Source: Zonotrichia leucophrys gambelii (lineage: Eukaryota; Chordata; Aves; Passeriformes; Passerellidae). Taken from it: a stretch of DNA of 64,000 bases. This document shows, piece by piece, positions 24,101-34,690 of the stretch (position 1 is the stretch's first letter; each line of letters opens with the position of its first letter). Under the pieces are notes generated by a model. The model worked only from the letters and a program-made list of their open reading frames with translations, searched no databases and had not been told where the DNA came from. The stretch lies in NCBI RefSeq assembly GCF_028769735.1, contig NC_088170.1, positions 50,935,585 to 50,999,584 on the forward strand, given 5' to 3'. A program made the position numbers and the translations under genes.

Positions 24101-27100
24101 ACCTGGATCTTTTTCTTCTGCTATCTTTTAGACTACAGAAGGCTAAAAAGCAAAGAGTTGTTTCTCTCTTCATCACCTAAAGGCCTGTCACACCTCCTTT
24201 CTCACTGCTTTCTGAAGCAGAAAGGAAAATATGGTTTTTGGATTTTTTGGTTTTTTTTTTTTCCTCTCTTGAAATATTTTTCCTGTTCTTCCAAATTTTG
24301 ATTTCTGGGGATAAATTATAAATGAAGAAATTACTTCTAAGTTCTTCAGAAATTGATTAAGATGCATGTAAAGAAGTTTCAAACATCAGCTTCCTCTCTG
24401 TATAAACAGTGCTACATCTCCTAAAAGCCTGTTTCTTCAAGTTAGAGAAGGCTGAACACAGATGTTTAGGAGCTATGGTAAAATGTGAAGGTACAGTTTA
24501 TCCTGGGAGAAGTGACAGTGCTGATCTGGGATAAAGAGCAGTCCAGGTGGCTGACCAGGTGAGTGGCTTAGTGTCAGGATAGATGGTGCTGAATTCTTCT
24601 TACCTGACATTAAACTAGCAGGAAATAATTTCTAACTACGCAAGGAGAAAGCAAAGGGAGCTGGAATGGAAACTTCACAGAACTGATTTACTACAGCCAA
24701 TCTTTTGCTGTCATCTCTTTACAAAGAATGTAAATTACTTATTAATGCAGGATCCGTGACCCCCATGGTGGGAGGCTGGAACAATTCAGTGACAACCATT
24801 CCCACTCCTGAACAAAAATCTCAAAACAACTCTGTGGTTACCAGACATGGCTTGAGAAACAGCTCAAGATAAACAGGCAAGTCTGTGTATGCTGCCATCA
24901 GTGCTTCCAGGCATAAATTAAAATTTCAGTGTGAGTTACCAATAGGCTTTTTTTTTTTTCATTTTTAATTGGGAATGTGTTTGGCATTTCTCCAAGTCTG
25001 CAGATGATAAGATTTGTCCTCCTCCCTTTCATTATTTAATTAGTAACATGCTCATGCCAGTCTGTTTTCCAGACTCCTACATAGTACTGAAGTATTTGAT
25101 GTACAGCTCTGGAAGGAAATTTTGTGCATGTTTTCTAAATGTTCCTTTGCAAGTAAAAGCTTTAGTCCAATGGGATTCTAACTTTCCAGTGTAAAAGGCG
25201 AATTCATTAAGCTTAATTGGGGGTGACATTAGTGTAATCCTCTGAAAATCCTTATGATTTCAATGCCCAAGAGAGGCCAAAAAAAGAAGAAAGGATATTC
25301 CTACAAGTGGTATTTTTACTTCCATTGTTAGCCAGGCCTCCAATTTCCTTCCTGAGCTGCATTTTTAGTGTAACCCATTAGGGCTACTCTAGACACTATC
25401 TGCTATGAAACTGTCATTTTGGAACAGTTCTGTCCCAAACAAAAGTGAATTGCTAGGAGCAGGAATGAACTGAACAGGGAGGGAGAGGGTCTGGGAGAGC
25501 TCAGTCTTCATCCCCATTGGCACAGCCTGATGTGGAGCATGTTTTGTCTCATGAAAAGAGGGAAGAGAAGCTGCATTAAAGTGGCTGGTGTTCTCTTCCT
25601 CACTAGCAGCATCACAATTTTGTCCTGCTCTTGGAGGAGGACAGATAGTGATACTTCCTGATATCCTGATTACCCTGCACTTCTGTAGCCAAATCAGTGA
25701 GAATAATGGATAATTCCACACAAAATACAAGCTTTCAGGACATACGCACTCTAACATAGAGGCTGTTTCTGGTTCTGATCACAGGCTTCAGGAATGTACC
25801 ACACCTTGAATCCTGGCTTGGTCTGAGCAGCTCTGTGGTTTGAAGAGAAAAGCCTAAAATGCTTGTACTTCATGCATACAGTTATTCCCTGCAGCAATTC
25901 CAAAGGTGATAATAAGGTAGACAATTCAGGAGCGTTTAAAATCCTAAATCATGCCCTAAGAAATAATCCAATTAGGTTTTAATAATAATGCAGGGTCAGG
26001 TACTTTTTATTATTTTATGGTTTTGAGACTTCAAAATTAATTCTTGTAATACATTCCAGCTTTTACCCTTGAGACTGTATACTAAAAATTCCTCTTTATT
26101 TTTAATTGAGCATACAATTTCAGTTAATAGTCCACCTCTTGAAGTAATGCAAGAAGCATTTTCAAATGTCATATGACTTAAAATTAACATGATGATTGGG
26201 AAAAAAATCAAGACAAACTACTTGAAGCAAAGCCTAGTCAGCTGCTGGAATTCTAGCTCTATGCTTCAGTGAGAATTATGTGAAAGGAAGAGCACCCTAA
26301 TTACTTTAAAAGTGGAATTTGGTTAATTTATGAAAATGGTTTGGTTGTGTAAAGCGTCAGTTTGGCTATTTCTTGTTCCAGGTATTACTGGATTTACATG
26401 GAATAATACAGGATCATTGTTTGTTTTCTGCAGAAAATTTGAAAAAGGATTACAACCAAGCTTTAAAAGATCCACATAATTTGAAATTAATAAATGCTGC
26501 TAAGTTCCTGCTCTGGTCTCTGATGTACCTGCTCATGGGAGTAGGCAGCTAGGAAGGAAGGACTCTCTGTTTTGGAGCAGGGGAAGATATTTTTGTCTTT
26601 GACAAGAGTTTGAGGACCTGCAAGTTTTTATGATTTACACATCACTGATAACTGGCACGTATGAAAATGTGCTTTAAATACTTGAATCCTCAGCTGAACG
26701 GTCTGGAAGGCTAGAAAGTAATTGACCTACTCATATGAATAAGTGCTTCTTGGAGAGATAGTTGTTGAATTGAGCCCCTAGGGAGGCAGCAGTCACAGAC
26801 TGAAAGCTAATGATGCTCTGAGCATTATTTGTTTTCTTAAGGTTGCAAGATAAATACTCCATATGTTTCCCAGGAAACCTGCTACCAGCAGTGACTGATT
26901 CCTGCCTTCAGATGCCCCAGCTGCCTAGTCACTGTCACCATGCTGAAATGCAAACATACTGAGCACAAAAAGCTCCCAACATGTGAAAAGCACTGTAATT
27001 CCATAGAGAAAGACTGGACATGTAGGTTCTGTATTTCAGTTACCTAACTAAAAAATAATAAACCCAAGAAATAAGTCTACACCAAAAGCCTACTGTATGT

Positions 27101-27449
27101 ACTTTCCTGTGTATTTGGCTCAAATCAGAAATGAAACTGCAGTCTGAGGACAACAAATCTACCTCTCAAGCTACTGAGGCTTGATAGTTAGAAGTTGTCT
27201 CTGATGTTTAAGTGTCTTCAGTGCCTGCATGCCTAAACGTAATTATGCAGCATGCAAAACTCCTGCTCTGGAAACAAAAAGACCCAAGTCACCTTATATC
27301 AGCACTAGGTTCCAACCTGACATTAAAAGTAGCCCTTGGATTTATTCAGCACGTGATCTGGGTCAATCAGCACTGGCCAGCTCAAGTTCCCAATGAATAA
27401 GGGAACCAGAATGGGTGTTTCTAGCAGGGAGATTGAAGATTAACTATCA
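18147..27449. other. AT-rich single-copy DNA, no gene seen
   Basis: More than 9 kb without a recognisable mobile element or gene. Homopolymer T runs at 23472-23484, 23662-23674, 24251-24262 and 24948-24959 are the only clear low-complexity features. The largest frames (155 codons plus strand at 23834-24301; 122 codons minus strand at 25389-25757) have no domain I recognise and biased composition. GC-richer patches at 21300-21660 and 25390-25760 are unexplained. Confidence 0.5.
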
Positions 27450-27454
27450 GGGTA
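27450..27454. repeat. Left target-site duplication of the LTR (GGGTA)
   Basis: GGGTA directly precedes the TG of the LTR. GGGTG (27873-27877) directly follows its terminal CA, so four of five bases match, as expected for an old retroviral insertion. Confidence 0.55.
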
Positions 27455-27872
27455 TGGTATTCACAATCTCTGAACAAAGAGAGATAGAATTCTCTCTCCC
27501 AGGATTTTTTCCTGGGGAAAGCAGTGAGAAAACTCAGAGAGAGAGAAGAGAAAACAATTCTTATTTCTACTTGCTGCTCCTGTTTGGCACAACATGTAGA
27601 ATATGTTATGAAGATTGTTTACTAAAAGAGTTTTGTTAATGTTAATTGCTGATTGTTGTTTGGACTGATTGGCCAATTGGATCAAAGCTGTGTCGTGACT
27701 GTGACTGCCTGAAAGGGTCACGGGTTTTTCTTTAGTAGTATAGTTTAGTGTTAGTATAGTATAGGTATGGTATATGGTGTAATATAACTTAATAAAGCAT
27801 TTGTTCAGCCTTCTGAATCATGGAGTCAGAGCACATTATTCCCTGGCTGGGGGTGCCCTGCATTGAGAATCA
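27455..27872 (+). mobile_element. Passerine-type ERV solo LTR, 418 bp
   Basis: Starts TGGTATTCAC and ends GAGAATCA, with near-matching 5-bp duplications outside (GGGTA and GGGTG). Inside are GAATTCTCTCTCCCAGG, a TTTAGT...GTATAGTATAGG region with TATA-like steps, the polyadenylation signal AATAAA at 27791-27796, and the R/U5 motif AGCCTTCTGAATCATGGAG that is shared with the LTR at 56.3 kb. No internal retroviral sequence is attached, so this is a solo LTR left by recombination. The 74-86 codon frames inside are shadows. Confidence 0.85.
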
Positions 27873-27877
27873 GGGTG

Positions 27878-30807
27878 CTTAAAACTTTGGCTTAAAGTTA
27901 AGGTATAAACTGAAGTTTTGTTTGTCCACCCCCATATTTGTGTTGAAGGAAGGGATGTTGGAGAGACAGCCCTGGTGCTGTGCAAACACTGGAGTGTTAC
28001 TGAGACTTTTACTGCAAACAGTAGGAAGCACAGCATTATGAGGGCTGCTGTGGGGAAAATTAACTCTACCTCAGCCAGACCCAATACAATGTAATACATG
28101 TGATTATATTCCAGCAATATCTGTGACTGTGTTCTCATTTTCTCTCTTATGCATCACTGAATATTGTACTGACATTTAGTAACAAAGGGAGACAAAAGTT
28201 CAGCAGCATAAGAATTATTAGCTAATCTATTTCACATCTGCATCTCACATGTAGCACATACTCCAAATATTTTCACCAAAGCAAAAAGCCCCTGAGTTTC
28301 TCAATATTAAAGAAAACCATCAGTTCAATTTTTTTTTCAATTTTTAACTGATCTAGAATAAATCAGTGGAAGTTGAATGAAATTCTCTCTGGATATCCAT
28401 TTCTGGCAACAGCGATATTGTAGTTTTATGACAGTGGTTAAAGGAATTATATGAATCACTACCCATAAAAATGTTTATGTTCACACTCTGTCATTGCAAA
28501 ACTGGAGTTTTCATAGCAGAAAAAATGTCAAGAACTTCCTTTGAATTTCAAAATTTAAAGTAACCTCCCATTGAGAATAAATTATGCTTTCATTTTTTAA
28601 AATATCTAAGTATTTCTATCATGCAAGGAGGGAACTTAAGATTGGACAACTCTTTCGGAATGTATGTTTCCATTCAGAAAACATTTTCTCTTGCCTTTAA
28701 ATATTTATTGAAATGTTGAACCTATGAGTTGCTCAGTCTTCACTGAAAATATTTTATTACTATCTAATATTATATTAGACAATACTTATTTTATTATTGC
28801 GTAATCTTGCATTGGTCATGTGAAGGATTAATTATGAAGATTCTGTTCATGTTTTTAAAAGTGCATAGATTCTGAGATTAAAGATCATACATTAATATAT
28901 TTAATTATTTTTAGGAGCTCCTTTACTCCCTTGGGAGTGGAGATGAATTACAGTTTAATAAAATATATTTGATTTCAAAGAGAGTGTATCCATGCATTTA
29001 ATTTTCACCTGTTCATTTCTATATACAGAAGACAGTAATTAGATATATAACCCTAATAGCCACTGGTGCTATCAGATTTTTTTTCTCTTGTTATTTAATT
29101 TTTCACACATATATGTCTAGTGTCATTGTAAATGTGTTAATTGCAGGACTCCATATAGATTATAAAGGATTTTTTTAGCCTAGGTGTACATTTGTACAAG
29201 GGGCAGCTTTTCCAGGTTCAATTGAATGGACATGACCTTGCAGTGCTTTTATAGATGGAATCAAGGTTGATGTCTGCCTAATTTTGGAAATGTATCAAGG
29301 AAGGGGCTTTTGCTACACTGCTGGCATAGATTTATATAGGTTGATGCAGGAAAAAATGGGTAGAACTTCCAGTGGGACCTTACTTGTTCTTTAATTACTG
29401 TGTCTGTTGCTCCTTAAAAAATTATTTATAGTAGGCTTGGGACTGTAAACTGGAAAAATGCCTTACCTCTATTTGGTACATTCATTAAAGTTTTGCAAAT
29501 GAGCATCAGGTTCACTATTGAACAGAAATTGAAGTTGTCAGAGCAATGCACTTGGGAATTGGTTGTGGAAAGTAAGACAATTTTATCTTTAATGAATATT
29601 ATGCGATCATTGGCTTTGTGGTTCACACGGGACAGAGAAATCACCTTTAGTAGATTACACAGCTAAACCAATTTACATAATAACATCATATGCATTAAAA
29701 ATACATTGCCCTTGTGGAGGCAGGGTTCAACTGTTGGAGAGATAAAAATAACTACTACAAACTGGCATTTCCCAGCTACACAGATCAATAGGGATCACAG
29801 AATTCTCTTGGACACCAGCTTTAGTAGATTTCAGCACTAAGCCAATTTCCTGAAGCACATTATGCACTTTGGAAGAGTTTGGATTTTTAATCATACATGG
29901 CCCTCTCAGGATGTGAGTCAAAATACATTTAATTCTATGAAAACTTTTGCTACTAGCTCAGATCACAAGGGGTCATGTAATCATATGAAAATGGTCATCA
30001 TGGAGGAAACTTGGTTAGTAAACCAATATTCCTCAATATGTCTGTACACTTGGGGCATGCATATTCATTATATTAATATTTCTTCTCAGTAGTCAGTTAT
30101 GAGTTGTTTTGAGTGTTTAAGTAAGTTATCAGAAAGTACACTAGCACAGCCTTTTATTAGACAATTTAAAGGTGTGTTTTGGTTGATGACCATCCTTCTT
30201 AAAAAGGATGATCATTTGTGGACCATTGATAGGTCTATGGCAAGAGGAATGAGTTCTGGAGTTGATCAAGGACTGGATTAGTGAAATTATTTGGAATTCT
30301 TTATGTTTTTCTCTTCAACAATTAGGAATAATATGATTCAGTTCCTCCAAGAACCCTTAAGAACAGAGTTAGAAGTGATCTACCCAGTTACCAGCAGAGG
30401 GGATAGGGAAGCAATGACAAGTGTTTTCTAAGCCAACTGCTGACACTGAAGAAAGGATTGTGAAAATATTCTGTTTTACTCCTCTTTCTACTGAACAAAG
30501 ACTTAAGAAGACTTTACCCATAACCATCTCTCCCCTCACTGACCCCCATCTCATGATTAGACTTCAATAGCTCATGGAAAAACTTAAATAGCTCCTTATA
30601 ATAAAAAATTGTGAGTTAGGCTAAAGTAAGAAATAGAGTCTGCAGAACTGGGGTTCTGTTACATATCCCCCCCAGAAAGTTGAGCACAAAGGAATTTAGA
30701 GAATTTAAGAAGAATTACTGACAGATGTAGGCTAACAAAGGGGCTGCTTGGGGTGTGTTTTATCCATATGCTGTTACGGACAGGACTGAGATTGTTGCTT
30801 GTTGAAG
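27878..30807. other. AT-rich DNA, no supported gene
   Basis: Very AT-rich from 28300 to 29100. Minus-strand frames at 29426-29644 and 29727-29921 (72 and 64 codons) are unrecognised; because they lie downstream, on the same strand, of a possible ERV integrase relic they might be env debris, but I see no diagnostic motif. A 13-bp imperfect hairpin lies at 30186-30213. Confidence 0.4.
30186..30213. repeat. Imperfect 13-bp inverted repeat
   Basis: ATGACCATCCTT and AAGGATGATCAT face each other around a short loop (CTTAAA), with one mismatch. There is no sign that it is part of an RNA gene. Confidence 0.45.
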
Positions 30808-31038
30808 TCAGGCTGAGAATAAAGCCACTATGGTCCAGGCTTTTTCACAGAGACTGCAAGAGACCATCATGCCCAGGGGAGAAAAGAAAAATGTTCCATA
30901 ATTTCCAGGCTCTCCTGAAATAAATCCAACAATAGATTTCAGTTTGTTTCTTCCTAGAAAGGTGCCCCTTGGTGTACCTTTGCCAGTCCTGGATGCTTGG
31001 GGCACTATATTATCACAGATCTGACATGTTTTGACCAA
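30808..31038 (-). pseudogene. Possible decayed ERV (class I type) integrase fragment
   Basis: This minus-strand frame begins with a C-x2-C pair (TCQICDN) followed by a basic stretch and then FISGEPGNYGTF. In gammaretrovirus-type integrases the zinc-finger C-x2-C is followed by a basic linker and a W-E-I-D-F-T-E-V-K-P-G-x-Y-G stretch at the start of the catalytic core, and the spacing fits. A region upstream on the same strand but in another frame (about 31150-31230) contains HHYLGRLECLHL, which could be the HH half of the zinc finger, so at least one frame break would lie between. The copy has stops and no intact catalytic core and cannot be functional. It could also be a chance resemblance. 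Confidence 0.28.
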
Positions 31039-33538
31039 GCCATACTCAGTGTTAGAATTTTCTCATTTTCCCCACGGGAAATGTTCCCTCTGTGGGGTTC
31101 CCATCACTTCAGTAATTTTTTACATATTTATCTTAAACCAGTACAGCAGACTATGAATGTGAGTAACTGAGGCAGATGTAGACATTCCAACCTGCCTAAG
31201 TAATGGTGACCCCGAGTACAGGGATGCTGTAGAGCAGGGTGGCCAAACTGCCCATTCAGAGCAACATTAATCAGAAATAAATTGTATAAGAGATACAGTA
31301 ATGTTAAGGGCACTGGCAGGCAAGCTCCCTTGGACCTTGCTAGGGTGCAAAGGAAAATAACATTCTTTAATGTCACTTAGTATATCAAGACAACATTGCT
31401 TATTAATGAAGTTCAGGTCAATTTACAAACCACTTTAACGTGGATCAATGACAGAAAATAATACCTAAGGTATAACTGTAGCTATATGTATTAAAAAGTG
31501 AAAAAAACCCCACCCTGCAATGAATTGTTTCAAACATGTTTTTAATTTAAAAAATCATTTAGTAAAAATTAAAATTGTTCAAAGAGGTGGACAGTTTTTC
31601 AAGATGAGGAGCCTTTATGCAGTTTTTTAAAAAGCATGCCATGTACAAAGCCCTTGTGACTGCTCCCTGTTCATTTGTTTAAAAATTCATAAACTAGAAT
31701 TTCTTTCTCTTTGCTTATCAGCAATCACACTCCCATACCTAGAATATTTTATACATTGCAGCAGAAATGGAAAATAACACATGAAAAATTGTATTTGTAA
31801 TGAAAAAAACAACACCAAAATGCAGAGTGGAAGGGGAATTGGCTAATTTAATTGCATATAAAGATCAGAAGTAATTTTTTGAGTATGACCTCACCCAATT
31901 ATATGACATTATGAATGTGGGTACGTTTGTGTCAGTATTTGCATTTAGTTATCTTTTTTTGTCAAATAGTACCAGAAGAGCAAACCTCTTTATATGTGAA
32001 ATCTAGGGGAAATATTACTTCAAGTTTTTTACAGAGTATTTGTTCGTCTCTTTGTTGATGTGGGTTTGGGGATTTGTCTTCATCAAATTCATCAGCAGTT
32101 TTGTTGGGATTTTTACCATGATGATTGAACAACCTAGTCAGTTGTATTCCTACACTATCAGTGCAAGTGTAATCAAACCTTGAATGCTTTTAGAACTTTT
32201 GTACAAGAAAAGGAAAAATTTTGACTTAAATTATCAGATATATATCATTATAAATGCATATTATGATTTTCTACTGCTCATGCCCAGTCTATCTTGCAAA
32301 ATGCTGTTGTGAAAGAAATGTTATCTGAAGTCAAGAAAATGCATGATTTCCTCCAGATTTATCCCAGCTATGAACTTTGGAACAGTTTGGAGATACTCCT
32401 TTGAAATAACATTCTATCTAACTATTTATACATGTCCCAGATTTTCTAGCAGTGTTTATGGTGCATAAATAAATGACTGGAGTTTGTATGCTAACAAGCT
32501 AGAAAGCTAAATGTTCATTAATCAAGGAAATCTGACACAACTCTTTGTCTTTCAAATCAAAGAAATGAAATGTGGACTCCAGAAGGTAAATTTTAGAAAA
32601 TGAAAGGCTATACAGAAAGAATAGTGGTGAAAGATTTGCTGTTAGCTTAATGTTGTATTTGAAAGCAGCCTGATCATACAAAGTGTGATGGATTGCTGGA
32701 CTACTCTCTACTTTATTATCTTCCTGTTTGATACCTGTGATCTGTGACCAGTACTGAGCAATGGAGGAGGTTTTTGATTAGATAAAAATCTCCCACACTG
32801 TCATATATACCTACAATATTATAGTTTGCAGGGAACCATAAAAGGATTTTTTGTCCTCTTCTGAAATTAGACTTCCCCAGAGGTTTTGTTTGGACTCAGG
32901 CTCTGGAAAACTGCACAATCTTCTGTTGCTTCAGTCAGCTGCTGTGTGATTCTTTTCTTGCAACACCAAAACATGTCACTGGTTGTATTAGCTTTCCCAT
33001 TTTTTAAAATGTCAGTAGACAATATTTGGTTAAATATTTTAAATACATTTAAATAAATAAATACTTCAAGGGTGATTTTTCATAAAGGCAGAGACAGGTA
33101 TTCTCATTCTAAAAAGCCTGCCCTAGATTTTCTACCTGCTATATTAGTCCAAGATGTGATTTATTTTATTTTTCTTCAGCTCCCCCACTGATGAGAGGTC
33201 TGTGCCAGGACCGACTTTTGCCTCAAAGCTCTGTTAGAGGATTGAGGAAAATAATTGGCTCAAAGACATGGGCAAGAAGAATTGAGACATCAGCTGGCAA
33301 GCCCATTAAAACGTCAGGCATTATCTCCCGTAAGTGGCAGGAGAAGGCTGAAATGTAACCTTTAATCTGTTAATCATTAATTTCAGAACATAAGTGCGCT
33401 GTTCTCCCTCTAGCAGGTGAAGCATACCCACTTGACTGGGCAAACAGCTTTGGTGGAGCAGTGTGACCGCCGTGAGGTGGTTCCTGGGCAGCCCAACAGT
33501 GCCCACAGCACCTGCAGCCCTTCAGCCAGCAGAGCAAA
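31039..33538. other. AT-rich single-copy DNA, no gene seen
   Basis: No recognisable repeat beyond the possible ERV remnant at its left edge. The last 200 bases before the LTR at 33.5 kb (33390-33540) are richer in GC and contain a few CpGs. The 61-codon minus-strand frame there is unrecognised. Confidence 0.5.
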
Positions 33539-33543
33539 CATCC

Positions 33544-34209
33544 TGTCCTAGGGTGACGCTATGATGCTTGTATCCCCATTCATGTGTTCTGTTTATGCTG
33601 TATATTATCTTCTGTGCCTTTAAGACTGGCTCTGAAGAGTGAAAGTTTTGTTTGGGTTTTCTTATCAGCTGCTCCCCCACAACTGGTGGGACACAGAGAC
33701 AGGGCAGTACATGGTGCTGCTTTTGCTTTTTGCTTTTTTGCTTTTCACTTTGCTGCTCTCTCGCTCTTGCTTCTGCTCTGCTTCTGCTTGCTCTTGCTTC
33801 TGCTCATTAGCTAGGTTAGCTAAACAGTCCAAATTTCTTCCTGGACTGTTTCTCCTTTCCTTGTTGAACCAACTGGAACCTGCTCCGGACTGGGACCTGG
33901 AAATGCTGAGAGTTTGCACCTTGTGGCTGCAGCAGCTGCCCCAGCGCCAGAGGGATTGATAACAGAGCAACAACCCCCAGAGAGACTTTCTGAATTTGTC
34001 GTCTTTTTCAGAGCAGTGAAAGGGTGGTGTCATCTGGTATTGTTCATTTTGTGTGCTAGGGGATGCTGTGCCTGTTAAAGAAACGGGTTCTTTCCACTTC
34101 TCTCTGAGGAATCCTTCCTGAGCTGGTTGTGGGGAGGGGCTGTGTGGGTTTGCTTTCTGGAGGGGCCCTCTTTGGAGGTATTCTCCCAAATTTGCCCTAA
34201 GCCAGGACA
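33544..34209 (+). mobile_element. Avian ERV solo LTR, 666 bp
   Basis: Begins TGTCCTAGGGTGACG and ends CCAGGACA, so its termini form an inverted repeat (TGTCCT / AGGACA). It is flanked by CATCC (33539-33543) and GATCC (34210-34214), a 5-bp target duplication with one mismatch. Internal blocks such as ATCCCCATTCATGTGTTCTG, TGTGCCTTTAAGACTGGCTC and GGACACAGAGACAGGGCAGT match an avian LTR type I know. A pyrimidine-rich run of GCTTTTGC and CTTGCTTCTGCT units occupies 33718-33808. No AATAAA is visible, so the orientation is less sure than the identity. The 174-codon minus-strand frame is a shadow of this LTR. Confidence 0.82.
33718..33808. repeat. Pyrimidine-rich CTTGCTTCTGCT repeat inside the LTR
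   Basis: Degenerate tandem units of GCTTTTT and CTTGCTTCTGCT type. Read on the minus strand it gives a KQKQE-rich stretch, which accounts for the long artefactual antisense frame. Confidence 0.7.
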
Positions 34210-34214
34210 GATCC

Positions 34215-34330
34215 CTTCAGCGCTGGCCCCTTGGGTGACCCGGCGCCTCCAGCCCGTGCTGCGGTGTCTCCGCGCGGCTCCATCCCGGCCTGTGCCTGGC
34301 TGCCATGGAATGAATGGCTTCCAACAGGCA
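34215..34330. other. Small CpG-dense segment beside the LTR
   Basis: From about 34218 to 34292 there are roughly nine CpG dinucleotides in 75 bases (AGCGCTGG, CCCGGCGCC, CCCGTG, TGCGGTG, CTCCGCGCGG, CCCGGCC), far above the rest of the window, where CpG is almost absent. It is too short for a formal CpG island. It could be the edge of an unmethylated regulatory element, a transcribed exon or a GC-rich relic. A 75-codon plus-strand frame (34127-34354) crosses it but begins in the LTR and has no recognisable domain. Confidence 0.35.
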
Positions 34331-34375
34331 TGGCTGTTTCAGCAGCAGGGATGAAAATTAATCATTGCATGTGGC

Positions 34376-34690
34376 TCATGAAAGACTAGAAGAGGTATTT
34401 GTGGCAGCTGGAAGTTTAGCAGAATGAAGAAAAAGGAGGATGGGCAGGAGCAGCACAGGCACAAAGACAGCAATTCTAAACAGGGAAAAAGAGGGAGATT
34501 ATAAAGGAGAGAAAAAGAGGAACTTGAGAGTAGAAGAAATCCAGGAGCAGGTGAACTGAAGATTTAAGAAACTACAGAAAGGCATGAAAAATGAATAGGG
34601 AAGTACAGCAAAGAAATGTGAAAAGTAAAGTCAGACTTTACTAAGAAAAAAAGAAAAGAATCAGGAAATGGAAAAATCAAACACAGGGAG
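34376..34690. repeat. Purine-rich (A/G) strand-asymmetric tract
   Basis: Roughly 310 bases in which the plus strand is dominated by A and G (GAAGAAAAAGGAGG, GAAAAAGAGGGAG, GAGAAAAAGAGGAAC and similar). No simple repeating unit and no protein similarity. Confidence 0.6.

Noticed and set aside
23834..24301. 155-codon plus-strand frame
   Set aside because: No recognisable domain; its end is a T-run-encoded F/L stretch, and it overlaps other frames of similar length.
25389..25757. 122-codon minus-strand frame in a GC-richer patch
   Set aside because: Composition is protein-like in places, but I recognise no family and see no splice sites. Left unannotated.
33665..34189. 174-codon minus-strand open frame, the longest in the window
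   Set aside because: It lies entirely inside the 666-bp ERV LTR. Its KQKQE-rich part is the antisense of the CTTGCTTCTGCT repeat. No protein is expected.
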